Assembly: GCF_003048255.1 (NCBI RefSeq)
Contig: NZ_CP028487.1
Span: 992,001 to 1,056,000 of the forward strand
Direction of reading: 5' to 3'
From: Yersinia massiliensis
GTDB taxonomy: Bacteria > Pseudomonadota > Gammaproteobacteria > Enterobacterales > Enterobacteriaceae
DNA length: 64,000 nucleotides
The translations under genes and the position numbers were made by a program. Of this stretch, positions 56,572 through 64,000 are shown one piece after another. The notes below the pieces were generated by a model. The model ran no database searches and was not told where the DNA came from. It saw only the letters and a program-made list of their open reading frames with translations. Within the stretch, counting starts at the first letter, position 1, and the number at the start of each line of letters is the position of its first letter.

Positions 56572-57489
56572 ATGTCTAAACGATTACCACCCCTGAACGC
56601 CTTACGGGTTTTCGATGCGGCCGCGCGCCACCTGAGTTTTACTAAAGCGGCGGATGAATTATTTGTCACGCAAGCAGCCGTTAGCCACCAGATAAAGTCC
56701 CTGGAGGATTTTCTCGGACTAAAATTGTTCCGCCGCCGTAACCGCTCTTTACTCCTGACTGAAGAAGGTCAGAGCTATTATCTCGACATCAAAGAAATTT
56801 TCACTTCCATCAATGAAGCGACCCGTAAGTTACAGGCCCGCAGCGCGAAAGGTGCTCTGACGGTTAGCCTGCCGCCTAGTTTTGCTATCCAATGGCTAGT
56901 CCCGCGTCTTTCAGGATTTAATGCCGCTTATCCGGGGATTGATGTCCGGATTCAAGCGGTGGATCGAGAAGAGGATAAACTCGCAGATGACGTTGATGTC
57001 GCGATATTCTATGGTCGGGGCAATTGGACGGGGCTACGTACTGAACGTTTGTATGCCGAATATTTGCTGCCTGTTTGCGCGCCTAGCTTATTAATGGGTG
57101 AGCATGGATTAAAAGTGCCGGCAGATCTGGCTAATCACACGTTGTTGCATGATACTTCCCGCCGAGACTGGATGGCATATACCCGTCAATTGGGTGTACC
57201 GCAGATTAATGTGCAACAAGGGCCTATTTTCAGTCATAGCGCCATGGTGGTTCAAGCTGCTGTTCATGGGCAGGGGATTGCTTTAGTGAATAACGTGATG
57301 GCTCAGTCAGAGATAGAAGCTGGGCGTTTGGTCTGCCCGTTTAATGATGTTTTGGTGAGTAAAAATGCTTTTTATCTGGTTTGTCATGACAGTCAGGCAG
57401 AACTGGGTAAAATAGCCGCCTTTCGTCAGTGGATACTGGCAAGAGCTGCCAGTGAACAGGACAAGTTGCGTTTTCGCTACGACAAATAA
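56572..57489 (+). CDS. gcvA: GcvA, glycine cleavage system regulator
   Basis: The 305-residue LysR-type regulator starts MSKRLPPLNALRVFDAAARH, as in E. coli. The HTH lies at about 6-66 (FTKAADELFVTQAAVSHQIK). The effector domain contains LVPRLSGFNAAYPGIDVRI. It activates gcvTHP with glycine and represses it with GcvR; it also activates gcvB, which is divergent. Confidence 0.95.
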   Translation: MSKRLPPLNALRVFDAAARHLSFTKAADELFVTQAAVSHQIKSLEDFLGLKLFRRRNRSLLLTEEGQSYYLDIKEIFTSINEATRKLQARSAKGALTVSLPPSFAIQWLVPRLSGFNAAYPGIDVRIQAVDREEDKLADDVDVAIFYGRGNWTGLRTERLYAEYLLPVCAPSLLMGEHGLKVPADLANHTLLHDTSRRDWMAYTRQLGVPQINVQQGPIFSHSAMVVQAAVHGQGIALVNNVMAQSEIEAGRLVCPFNDVLVSKNAFYLVCHDSQAELGKIAAFRQWILARAASEQDKLRFRYDK

Positions 57490-57566
57490 TCAATCGTGGT
57501 GTTGCAATTAGTACGCTTGCAGCGCCAAGTATCCTGAATCTCACTCAATCTAATTCAAGGTTAATG

Positions 57567-57965
57567 ACGATGAACGGTCGTTTAATGCTGATATTTGCCG
57601 CACTGAGCGGTTTTGTCTATGTGGCTTTAGGGGCCTTTGGTGCCCATGTTTTGAGTACCACATTGGGGCCGAATGAGATGGCTTGGATCCATACGGGCCT
57701 GGATTATCAAGGTTTCCATACGTTGGCCATCTTGGCATTGGCTGTTGCGATGCAACGGCAGATCAGTATTTGGTTTTATTGGAGTGGGGCCTTGTTAGCG
57801 CTGGGAACCCTACTCTTTAGCGGCAGTTTATACTGCCTGGCTTTATCACACCTGAAACTGTGGGTTTATATCACGCCAATCGGCGGAGTATGTTTCTTGG
57901 CAGGATGGGTTTTGATGTTGATTGGCGCGCTGCGTCTAAGAAAAAGGGCAGAACGCCATGAATAA
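57567..57965 (+). CDS. ygdD: DUF423 membrane protein YgdD
   Basis: The protein of about 132 residues has four transmembrane segments and the DUF423 signature [10 protein letters not shown] near residue 21 and [16 protein letters not shown]. Its function is unknown. It overlaps rlmM by 8 nt, so the two are co-translated. The start may be the ATG at 57567 or the one immediately before it. Confidence 0.92.
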   Translation, partial: TMNGRLMLIFAALSGFVYVALGAFGAHVLSTTLGPNEMAWIHTGLDYQGFHTLAILALAVAMQRQISIWFYWSGALLALGTLLFSGSLYCLALSHLKLWVYITPIGGVCFLAGWVLMLIGALRLRKRAERHE

Positions 57966-59061
57966 TAAAATTGCTTTATATTGCCGCTCAGGTTTTGAGA
58001 AAGAGTGTGCGGCAGAAATTACCGCCAAAGCCGCACAGCTCGAAATTTTTGGTTTCGCCCGTGTTAAAGAGAACAGCGGTTATGTCCTGTTTGAATGCTA
58101 TCAGTTGGACGATGCCGATCGCTTGATCCGCGAAGTGCCATTTCGTGAGTTAATTTTTGCCCGCCAAATGATGGTGGTAGGCGAATTGTTGAAAGACTTA
58201 CCACCGGAAGATCGCGTGTCACCTATCGTGGGGATGTTGGTCGGCGTTATTGAAAAAGCCGGTGAGTTGCGGGTAGAAGTCCCTGATACCAACGAAAGCA
58301 AAGAGCTACTTAAATTTTGTCGTAAGCTCACGGTGCCGCTACGCAGCGCTATGCGTGAGCAAAAAATTCTTTCTGTACGTGAAAATCCTCATCGTCCAGT
58401 GGTGCATGTGTTCTTTATTGCGTCAGGTTGTTGTTATGTCGGTTATTCCTATAGCAATAATAACTCGCCATTCTATATGGGTATCCCACGTCTTAAATTC
58501 CCATCCGATGCGCCTAGTCGTTCAACGTTAAAACTGGAAGAAGCTTTCCATATGTTCATCCCAGCCGATGAGTGGGAAGAGCGTTTGGCTAGTGGTATGC
58601 ATGCTGTTGATTTAGGTGCTTGCCCGGGCGGTTGGACTTATCAGTTGGTACAACGCAGCATGATGGTTCAGGCCATTGATAATGGTTCTATGGCGCAAAG
58701 TCTGATGGATACAGGGCAGGTAACGCATCATCGTGTTGATGGTTTTAAATATGAGCCAACGCGAAGCAATATTTACTGGCTAGTATGCGACATGGTGGAG
58801 AAACCGGCTAAAGTCACCGAATTAATCATCAAATGGATGGTAAATGGTTGGTGCCGTGAGGCGATTTTCAACCTTAAATTACCGATGAAAAAACGGTTTG
58901 AGGTCGTTTCAGAGAACTTAGCAATGATGGATGAGCAACTTAAAGAAAATGGTATTAATGCCCATATTCAGGCCAAGCAGCTTTACCATGACCGTGAAGA
59001 AGTCACAGTCCATGTGCGCCGTATCTGGTCAGGTGTACCGGGGCGTCGCGACGAACGCTAA
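57958..59061 (+). CDS. rlmM: 23S rRNA C2498 2'-O-ribose methyltransferase RlmM
   Basis: The 367-residue enzyme methylates C2498 of 23S rRNA before ribosome assembly. The N-terminal THUMP-containing region (about 1-170) is followed by a Rossmann-like methyltransferase with the SAM motif [14 protein letters not shown] and catalytic K-D-K-E type residues further on ([19 protein letters not shown]). The length is as in E. coli (366). Confidence 0.96.
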   Translation: MNNKIALYCRSGFEKECAAEITAKAAQLEIFGFARVKENSGYVLFECYQLDDADRLIREVPFRELIFARQMMVVGELLKDLPPEDRVSPIVGMLVGVIEKAGELRVEVPDTNESKELLKFCRKLTVPLRSAMREQKILSVRENPHRPVVHVFFIASGCCYVGYSYSNNNSPFYMGIPRLKFPSDAPSRSTLKLEEAFHMFIPADEWEERLASGMHAVDLGACPGGWTYQLVQRSMMVQAIDNGSMAQSLMDTGQVTHHRVDGFKYEPTRSNIYWLVCDMVEKPAKVTELIIKWMVNGWCREAIFNLKLPMKKRFEVVSENLAMMDEQLKENGINAHIQAKQLYHDREEVTVHVRRIWSGVPGRRDER

Positions 59062-59129
59062 TATAGGTTAAGGGCTTTTTGCCTCATAGCTTGCTGGCAA
59101 ACCCCGATGACTCGATCTGTAACGGTGAT

Positions 59130-59219
59130 GACAGGCAGAAGAGTAAAGCGTCCGCGCCAAGGATGGCGCGGCTCGAGCCATCAGGGATGATTTCACGGCG
59201 TCTTTACGATCTGCCTGTC
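59130..59219. repeat. Palindromic interspersed element between rlmM and xni
   Basis: The outer arms GACAGGCAGA (59130-59139) and TCTGCCTGTC (59210-59219) are perfect inverted repeats. Inside lie a GTAAAGCGTC/GCGTCTTTAC near-match and an inner hairpin CGCGCCA/TGGCGCG (59153-59159 and 59164-59170). The whole can fold into a long branched hairpin. This looks like the short palindromic repeats scattered through Yersinia and related genomes. It may act as the terminator or 3' stabiliser of the convergent rlmM and xni transcripts. Confidence 0.6.
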
Positions 59220-59267
59220 CTCTCCGTAATGGGCACTTTGTCACCAACCTTGCTGTCCTTTGGCCCC

Positions 59268-60026
59268 TTACTCTTTTTGCAAACGCAGTTGCTGCAAGTT
59301 GCCCTCTAAGGGTAAATCCGTTTTCAAGGTGGCGATTTGTTTGCAAATGAATGCCATTTCTTGATGCTGTTGTAATTTCTTACGCCATTTCTCTGGCACT
59401 GAGTCCAGCCCCTGATAGAGCACCTCAAGCGTGCTGGCTTGTTGTAATAGCAATGTGGCCGTTTTTGCCCCAATCCCCGCAACACCAGGAATCTTACTGC
59501 TACTAATCCCCGCAAGCCCCCAGTAATCGGGCAATTGATTTGGTAACACACCAAATTCTTGTTTCACGAAAGGCATATCCAGCCAACGTTTTTGGAAATA
59601 ATCACGAATCTGCACATTCGGTGCTAATAGCTGGCAATAGCCTTTATCAGTCGACACGATCGTGACTTGATGCCCTGCGCCACTAATCTTAGTTGCTAAC
59701 GTGGCGGCCAGATCATCAGCCTCATTACCCGGAGAGTGCCAACAAGCAACACCCAATGAATTAAAAGCTTCGCGAATAAGGGGCATTTCCTGTTGTAGAT
59801 TATCTGGCATCGGGGAGCGGCCCGCTTTGTAATCTGGCAGGCATTGATGACGCCAACTGTCAGAGCGATCATCCTCATCAAACACAGCGACTGCATGTGT
59901 GGGATGACTGTGCTGAATGAGTTGTTGTAATGCATGTTGGCAAGCCTTGATGCATGGCGAACCTTGAACCGCATGAATGCGGCGAATCAAATTGAGGGCG
60001 TCAATGATAAGAAGGTGGATTTGCAT
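59268..60026 (-). CDS. xni: Flap endonuclease Xni (ExoIX)
   Basis: The protein of about 252 residues (E. coli 251) resembles the 5'-nuclease domain of DNA polymerase I. Acidic residues are in [19 protein letters not shown] and [12 protein letters not shown], and the helix-hairpin-helix region in [16 protein letters not shown] chose the Met at 60026 ([12 protein letters not shown]), 20 codons inside the longest frame. It has K+-dependent flap endonuclease activity in E. coli. Confidence 0.94.
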   Translation of the reverse strand: MQIHLLIIDALNLIRRIHAVQGSPCIKACQHALQQLIQHSHPTHAVAVFDEDDRSDSWRHQCLPDYKAGRSPMPDNLQQEMPLIREAFNSLGVACWHSPGNEADDLAATLATKISGAGHQVTIVSTDKGYCQLLAPNVQIRDYFQKRWLDMPFVKQEFGVLPNQLPDYWGLAGISSSKIPGVAGIGAKTATLLLQQASTLEVLYQGLDSVPEKWRKKLQQHQEMAFICKQIATLKTDLPLEGNLQQLRLQKE

Positions 60027-60108
60027 GGCCTGTCTTATATAGGGGCGTATATCAGCGTGAAATCGGGCAGAACTAGAGTTCAGCACTGCCCGTTGATTGC
60101 GCTCTTTA

Positions 60109-61473
60109 TTAGCTACAGATTTCGTAGCAAGGGGTGTAATCGCTGCCCGGTAATTTCATTCGATATTGAGCGATAAAGCCTTGCAATAGGCTATCCATTT
60201 GCTTCATCAATTGCGGGTCACCGTGTAATTTGAATGGCCCGTAAGTTTCAATCGCCTGAATCCCCGCTTCTTTAACGTTACCCGCCACAATTCCAGAGAA
60301 AGCCCGACGCAGCGCAGCCGCTAGCTTTTCTGGTGGTTGGTTATGGGACAAGTTCAGATTCGCCATGTTTTCATGGGTCGGCTCAAATGGGTGTTGTAAA
60401 TCAGGTTCGATACGCATCGACCAGTTAAAGCTATAAGCATCACCCGTGTTACGGCGATTTTCTTTGACTAATGGCATCGCTTTTTTCATCTGGCGGGCCA
60501 CTTCATCTGGATCATCAATAATGATTTGGTAGTATTTACGTGCACCATCACCCAGCGTATTCATGATGAACTCATCGACAACGCGGAAGTAATCAGCACT
60601 TTCTTTTGGCCCCGTCAAAATCAGTGGCAGCACTTGCTCACTGTTTTCTGGATTCATCAGAATACCTAATAGATAGAGTAGCTCTTCCGCAGTCCCTACA
60701 CCGCCAGGGAAGATAATGATCCCGTGCGCAATACGGACAAAGGCTTCTAACCGTTTTTCAATGTCTGGCATGATAACCAGCTCGTTAACCAGCGGGTTGG
60801 GTGGCTCTGCTGCAATAATTGAAGGTTCAGTCATACCGATAAAACGACTGTTTTTGTAACGTTGTTGTGCATGACCGACAGCCGCACCTTTCATCGGTGC
60901 TTCCATCGCGCCAGGGCCACAGCCAGTACAAATATTCAACTCACGTAAACCAAGCTGATTACCGACTTTTCGTCCGTACAAATATTCATTTTCATTGATT
61001 GAATGCCCTCCCCAGCAAACCACCATATTCGGTTCTTCATCAATATGCAGGGCTCGGGCATTACGTAAAATGGAGAAAACCAAGTTGGTCAAATGGCTGG
61101 AGTTTTCTGTATTGAGATGTTGATCTTGCTCTGCACTAACAATTTGGCCATTCACGAATAAGATGTCGCGCAGCACGGCAAAGAGGTTTGCTTGCAATGA
61201 GCGAATGATTTTACCATCAACAAAGGCATGTTCGGGGGGATTAACTAACTCAAGCTTAACACCGCGCTCACGGCGTAATACATTGATATCAAAAGTTTCA
61301 TTGCGCGATAAAAGTTCTTTACTGTTATCAGTCAGGCTGCCTGAGTTGAGAACGGCCAGCGAGCAATTACGGAATAAACGGTACAGGTCACTGCTAGCTG
61401 TGCGCTTGAGCATATCCACTTCTAGCTGTGATAACAGATCCATTGAGCCGAGTGGGCTGATATGTGTAATCAA
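60109..61473 (-). CDS. ppnN: Pyrimidine/purine nucleotide 5'-monophosphate nucleosidase PpnN
   Basis: The 454-residue protein splits nucleoside monophosphates to base and ribose 5-phosphate and is stimulated by (p)ppGpp in E. coli. The LOG-type motif [17 protein letters not shown] and [18 protein letters not shown] are clear. N-terminal and C-terminal PpnN-specific regions are present. The start, [20 protein letters not shown], is nearly identical to E. coli. Confidence 0.96.
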   Translation of the reverse strand: MITHISPLGSMDLLSQLEVDMLKRTASSDLYRLFRNCSLAVLNSGSLTDNSKELLSRNETFDINVLRRERGVKLELVNPPEHAFVDGKIIRSLQANLFAVLRDILFVNGQIVSAEQDQHLNTENSSHLTNLVFSILRNARALHIDEEPNMVVCWGGHSINENEYLYGRKVGNQLGLRELNICTGCGPGAMEAPMKGAAVGHAQQRYKNSRFIGMTEPSIIAAEPPNPLVNELVIMPDIEKRLEAFVRIAHGIIIFPGGVGTAEELLYLLGILMNPENSEQVLPLILTGPKESADYFRVVDEFIMNTLGDGARKYYQIIIDDPDEVARQMKKAMPLVKENRRNTGDAYSFNWSMRIEPDLQHPFEPTHENMANLNLSHNQPPEKLAAALRRAFSGIVAGNVKEAGIQAIETYGPFKLHGDPQLMKQMDSLLQGFIAQYRMKLPGSDYTPCYEICS

Positions 61474-61685
61474 AGTTGCTCCTTTACACCCTTAGGGGGG
61501 TAGTGCCCGTGAATCAAAGTGCGATTTTCTATTTGTTTAGGAATATCAGGAAGTTCTTCAGGCATTAAGTTTGCATTTTTTGGCTAAAGATAGTCTGAAG
61601 ATACTGTAATTAACCTTAACGTTGTCCCTCGCAGATTGCCAACATTAACGTGCTCCGCACTAAAATGTTGCGCACATGCGCGCAT

Positions 61686-62531
61686 TTATTGCCGTGCCAG
61701 ACGACCTGTCGAAGGCACAAAGTGAGTATTAGAACGCCAAGGATTGATATCCAAGCCCCCTCGGCGGGTATAGCGGGCGTAGACTGACAAGGTATCGGGC
61801 TGACAAAACCGCATAATGTCATTGAAAATACGTTCTACACACTGCTCGTGAAATTCATTGTGATGCCGGAAAGAGACGAGGTAGCGCAACAAGGCTTCAC
61901 GGTTTATCTGTGGGCCGCTATAGCTGATTTGTACCGAGCCCCAATCGGGTTGATGAGTTATCAGGCAATTAGATTTCAGCAGATGGCTAACAAGGCTTTC
62001 CTCTACGTGATTAGCGCTAATAGCACCTTGCAGATAATCTGTACTGAATTCGTAGCTATCGATACGAATATCTTGCTGGTCTAGACATTCACCTGAAAAG
62101 TTAGCAATAGGCTGATCTGTTATTTCGTCAAGCCGGTATAGCGTGACATTGACATCACCCTCTGCACAGATGGCTAAGTCACGCTGCAAAGTCGTTCGGA
62201 CGCTTTCCCAGTCAGCAAAAATAGTTTGGTTAAAACTATTGAGGTAGAGCTTAAAGCTTTTCGATTCAATTAAATTGACGCTATCCGCATTCAAACTTAT
62301 TTGACCCACAGCGACTTGTGGTAGCCCATTACTGTTTAGCCAAGAAAGCTCGTAAAGTGTCCAGATATCAGCACCATGAAAGGGTAGGTTATCTGGATAT
62401 AGGCCGAGAGGTTCGCGGTTCATACTGCGTGGGACGGCCTGTAATAAGGCCACGTCATAGTGATCGTGGTAAGCGGTTGGTTTACCTAGCGTCAGCTCAG
62501 CGAGTGCTTTGTGGTCTTGATATGAAGACAT
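61686..62531 (-). CDS. queF: NADPH-dependent 7-cyano-7-deazaguanine reductase
   Basis: The 281-residue long-form QueF reduces preQ0 to preQ1 for queuosine synthesis. The QueF motif [14 protein letters not shown] lies near residue 89 and the catalytic Cys in [14 protein letters not shown] near 190. The second tunnel-fold half carries [16 protein letters not shown]. It is divergent from syd, as in E. coli. Confidence 0.96.
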   Translation of the reverse strand: MSSYQDHKALAELTLGKPTAYHDHYDVALLQAVPRSMNREPLGLYPDNLPFHGADIWTLYELSWLNSNGLPQVAVGQISLNADSVNLIESKSFKLYLNSFNQTIFADWESVRTTLQRDLAICAEGDVNVTLYRLDEITDQPIANFSGECLDQQDIRIDSYEFSTDYLQGAISANHVEESLVSHLLKSNCLITHQPDWGSVQISYSGPQINREALLRYLVSFRHHNEFHEQCVERIFNDIMRFCQPDTLSVYARYTRRGGLDINPWRSNTHFVPSTGRLARQ

Positions 62532-62715
62532 ACTGTTTCCATGGTGAGAGATCGGTACAATAGCGTTATGCCCTTCTTACTTGACGTTGCTGGTCTACCA
62601 ACAACCTCAAGTTCTTTGGTGATAGTTTACCAATTTATGCCGCGCTTAACTGCATTTCTGGGGGAACCTATCCCCTTTGCTGTAGTACAAGTTGCCGCGA
62701 TACTGAGAATTAAGT

Positions 62716-63267
62716 ATGGACCAGAACATTTCAACGGCACTGAACAGTTTTACTCAACGGTATATCGACTTATGGCAGCAAAACACTGGGCATCCTCCCG
62801 CCAGTAAAGAACTCTACGGTGTACCCTCACCTTGCATTGTAGAGACGCAAGACAATGAGGTGATTTGGTTGCCTCAACCTTTTGTTGCTGATGCCAATTT
62901 GAGTAATATTGAGCGTGCATTAGAGATTCAGCTTCACCCAGATATTCATGAATTTTACACTTGCCAATATGCGGGCGACATGATGGCTGACCTTGGTGAT
63001 CATCGTTTCAACTTGCTGCAAGTGTGGAGCGAAGACGATTTTATCCGCTTGCAGGAGAACTTGATTGGGCATTTGGTTACGCAAAAAAGACTGAAGCTCT
63101 CGCCAACGCTATTTTTGGCAACGACTGAGTCAGAAATGACCATGGCTTCATTTTGTAATGTCAGTGGTAACGTCGTGCTCGAGGAATTTGGCCGTAGTAA
63201 ACGCACACTATTGGCATCGACGCTTACGCATTTTCTGGATGCATTACGCCCCGTATTACCAGAATAA
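62716..63267 (+). CDS. syd: SecY-interacting protein Syd
   Basis: The 183-residue cytosolic protein binds SecY and helps monitor unassembled SecYEG. The sequence [20 protein letters not shown] and [20 protein letters not shown] match the family. It is followed by csrB and yqcC in the E. coli order. Confidence 0.94.
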   Translation: MDQNISTALNSFTQRYIDLWQQNTGHPPASKELYGVPSPCIVETQDNEVIWLPQPFVADANLSNIERALEIQLHPDIHEFYTCQYAGDMMADLGDHRFNLLQVWSEDDFIRLQENLIGHLVTQKRLKLSPTLFLATTESEMTMASFCNVSGNVVLEEFGRSKRTLLASTLTHFLDALRPVLPE

Positions 63268-63301
63268 ATAAGTGGTTATCATGTATTTCAATGCAAATGC
63301 G

Positions 63302-63319
63302 TGTAAGAGATCTCGCACA
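63302..63319. promoter_or_regulatory. UvrY/GacA-type binding site upstream of csrB
   Basis: TGTAAGAGATCTCGCACA matches the GacA/UvrY upstream activating sequence TGTAAG-N6-CTTACA at all but two positions. It lies about 150-170 bp upstream of the probable csrB start, similar to its distant position in E. coli, and 35 bp after syd. Confidence 0.7.
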
Positions 63320-63464
63320 TGGCCTGTGAGACATCACTTCTATTATTCAAATGTGAAATTCTGGCTTTAAATTTAATTTCAATAAAATCATTTCGTTATA
63401 AACGTTCATTTTTTTATATAAAAAGTGTCTGCATCATTATCCTTACAGTACCTTGTCACCCTTT

Positions 63465-63815
63465 GTCGATTAAGCGATCCTTCTACTCGCCGGATAGGAT
63501 CTGGCGGAGAAGGACGGTATCGGATGTTACCTCTTCAGGATGAAGGAAACAGGGACTGCTTAGGATGAGTGAAGGGATGTTTCAGGATGAAACAAAGGAC
63601 ACCTCCAGGATGGAGATTGAGAGCCGGTTCAGGATGGATGGTGGGTTAGGATAGCTTCAGGATTAGCACCGGGATGGTGTAGGATTTCGCTAAGGATTGC
63701 TGGTTAGGATAACCAAACGGAAAAGTTTTCAAGGAATGAGCAGGGAGCATCATTTTTAGCTGGATAGCTATAAAACGAATCTAGGGGTACTGGTAAAACA
63801 GTACCCCTTTTTTTA
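63465..63815 (+). ncRNA. csrB: CsrB regulatory RNA (CsrA sponge)
   Basis: The RNA of about 350 nt between syd and yqcC, as in E. coli, has no ORF but about 25 GGA motifs between 63490 and 63765. Many are in the CAGGATG/TAGGA/AAGGA form presented in hairpin loops. It ends with a strong terminator. CsrB titrates the mRNA-binding protein CsrA and so controls carbon storage, motility and biofilm. The 5' end is approximate: I placed it at GTCGA by analogy with the E. coli start. Confidence 0.92.
63784..63815 (+). terminator. Rho-independent terminator of csrB
   Basis: GGGGTACTG-GTAAAA-CAGTACCCC is a perfect 9-bp stem followed by eight T. Confidence 0.92.
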
Positions 63816-63942
63816 TCCCCATTTTGCTTAACCAGCAACTGTTGTCTATGGTGTGAATTTGGGCATCGCCTGCTTCAGTGGTATGCTTTGCCGCCGTTGA
63901 ACCGACTTGGTAAATGGCTGTTTTTTGGTTGAGAGCATAATC

Positions 63943-64000
63943 ATGAATACAAAAAATCAAGTTCTTCAAAGTCTTCAGGATATTGAGCTTGCTATGCGAG
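63943..64000 (+). CDS. yqcC: YqcC (DUF446), 5' end only
   Basis: The first 19 codons (MNTKNQVLQSLQDIELAMR) are in the window; the rest lies beyond position 64000. The sequence fits the start of the YqcC/DUF446 family and the position after csrB matches E. coli. The function is unknown; in E. coli it precedes truC, the tRNA pseudouridine synthase gene. Confidence 0.75.
   Translation, partial: MNTKNQVLQSLQDIELAMR

Noticed and set aside
59068..59346. 92-codon frame over the rlmM-xni gap
   Set aside because: It reads through the palindromic element and the end of xni; no domain or start signal.
63538..63720. Repeated AGGATG motifs as a possible CRISPR or direct-repeat array
   Set aside because: The motifs are short, irregularly spaced and lie between syd and yqcC before a terminator, which identifies CsrB.

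Overview
The window is chromosomal DNA from an enterobacterium, most probably a Yersinia species. The gene order lysR-lysA-galR ... omrA-aas-lplT-tas-ygdQ-mutH-rppH-ptsP-lgt-thyA-ppdA-ppdB-ygdB-ppdC-recC-ptrA-recB-recD-argA-amiC-tRNA(fMet)x3-mltA-tcdA-csdE-csdA-ygdI-gcvB-gcvA-ygdD-rlmM-xni-ppnN-queF-syd-csrB-yqcC matches the E. coli 63-64 min region almost gene for gene. A PsaE/PsaF-like regulator pair and interspersed palindromes point to Yersinia. I cannot name the species from sequence alone.

Layout. (1) 1-4640: a sugar-use cluster. A GH31 alpha-glycosidase (cut by the window start) and an ACS-type MFS transporter run on the minus strand, divergent from a LacI-family regulator, with a perfect CRP half-site pair between them. 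(2) 4810-6065: cbpA-cbpM. (3) 6170-7396: a short-chain dehydrogenase divergent from an HxlR regulator. (4) 7397-11146: an AT-rich accessory island with two winged-helix regulators (one membrane-bound, with a small membrane partner as in PsaE/PsaF) around an orphan type IV prepilin peptidase. It ends in the last ~50 codons of a chemotaxis receptor. (5) 11189-15328: a DsbA-like protein, a secreted metallo-beta-lactamase-fold protein that has lost most of its metal ligands, a LysR regulator and an MFS exporter. (6) 15348-31905: lysine synthesis, galR, a BisC-type molybdoenzyme, phospholipid repair (aas-lplT), an orphan HigA, tas, a TerC protein, mutH, rppH and ptsP. (7) 32198-48123: lgt-thyA, four pseudopilin-type genes and recC-ptrA-recB-recD, all on the plus strand. 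(8) 48235-63267: argA, amiC, three identical initiator tRNAs, mltA, the csd/tcdA sulfur and t6A genes, gcvA and further conserved housekeeping genes. (9) The window ends with csrB and the first codons of yqcC.

Non-coding content is rich. I recognise three regulatory RNAs: OmrA (one copy, upstream of aas), GcvB (divergent from gcvA, with a clear sigma70 promoter) and CsrB (about two dozen GGA motifs, with a GacA/UvrY-type box far upstream). The mutH-rppH gap has perfect DnaA boxes and an unusual GATC cluster at the place where E. coli carries DARS2. Two ARG boxes 3 bp apart precede argA, and a GalR-like operator precedes galR.

Most of the window is core genome. The least explained part is the 7.4-11.1 kb island. 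No CRISPR array, intact insertion sequence or prophage is visible.
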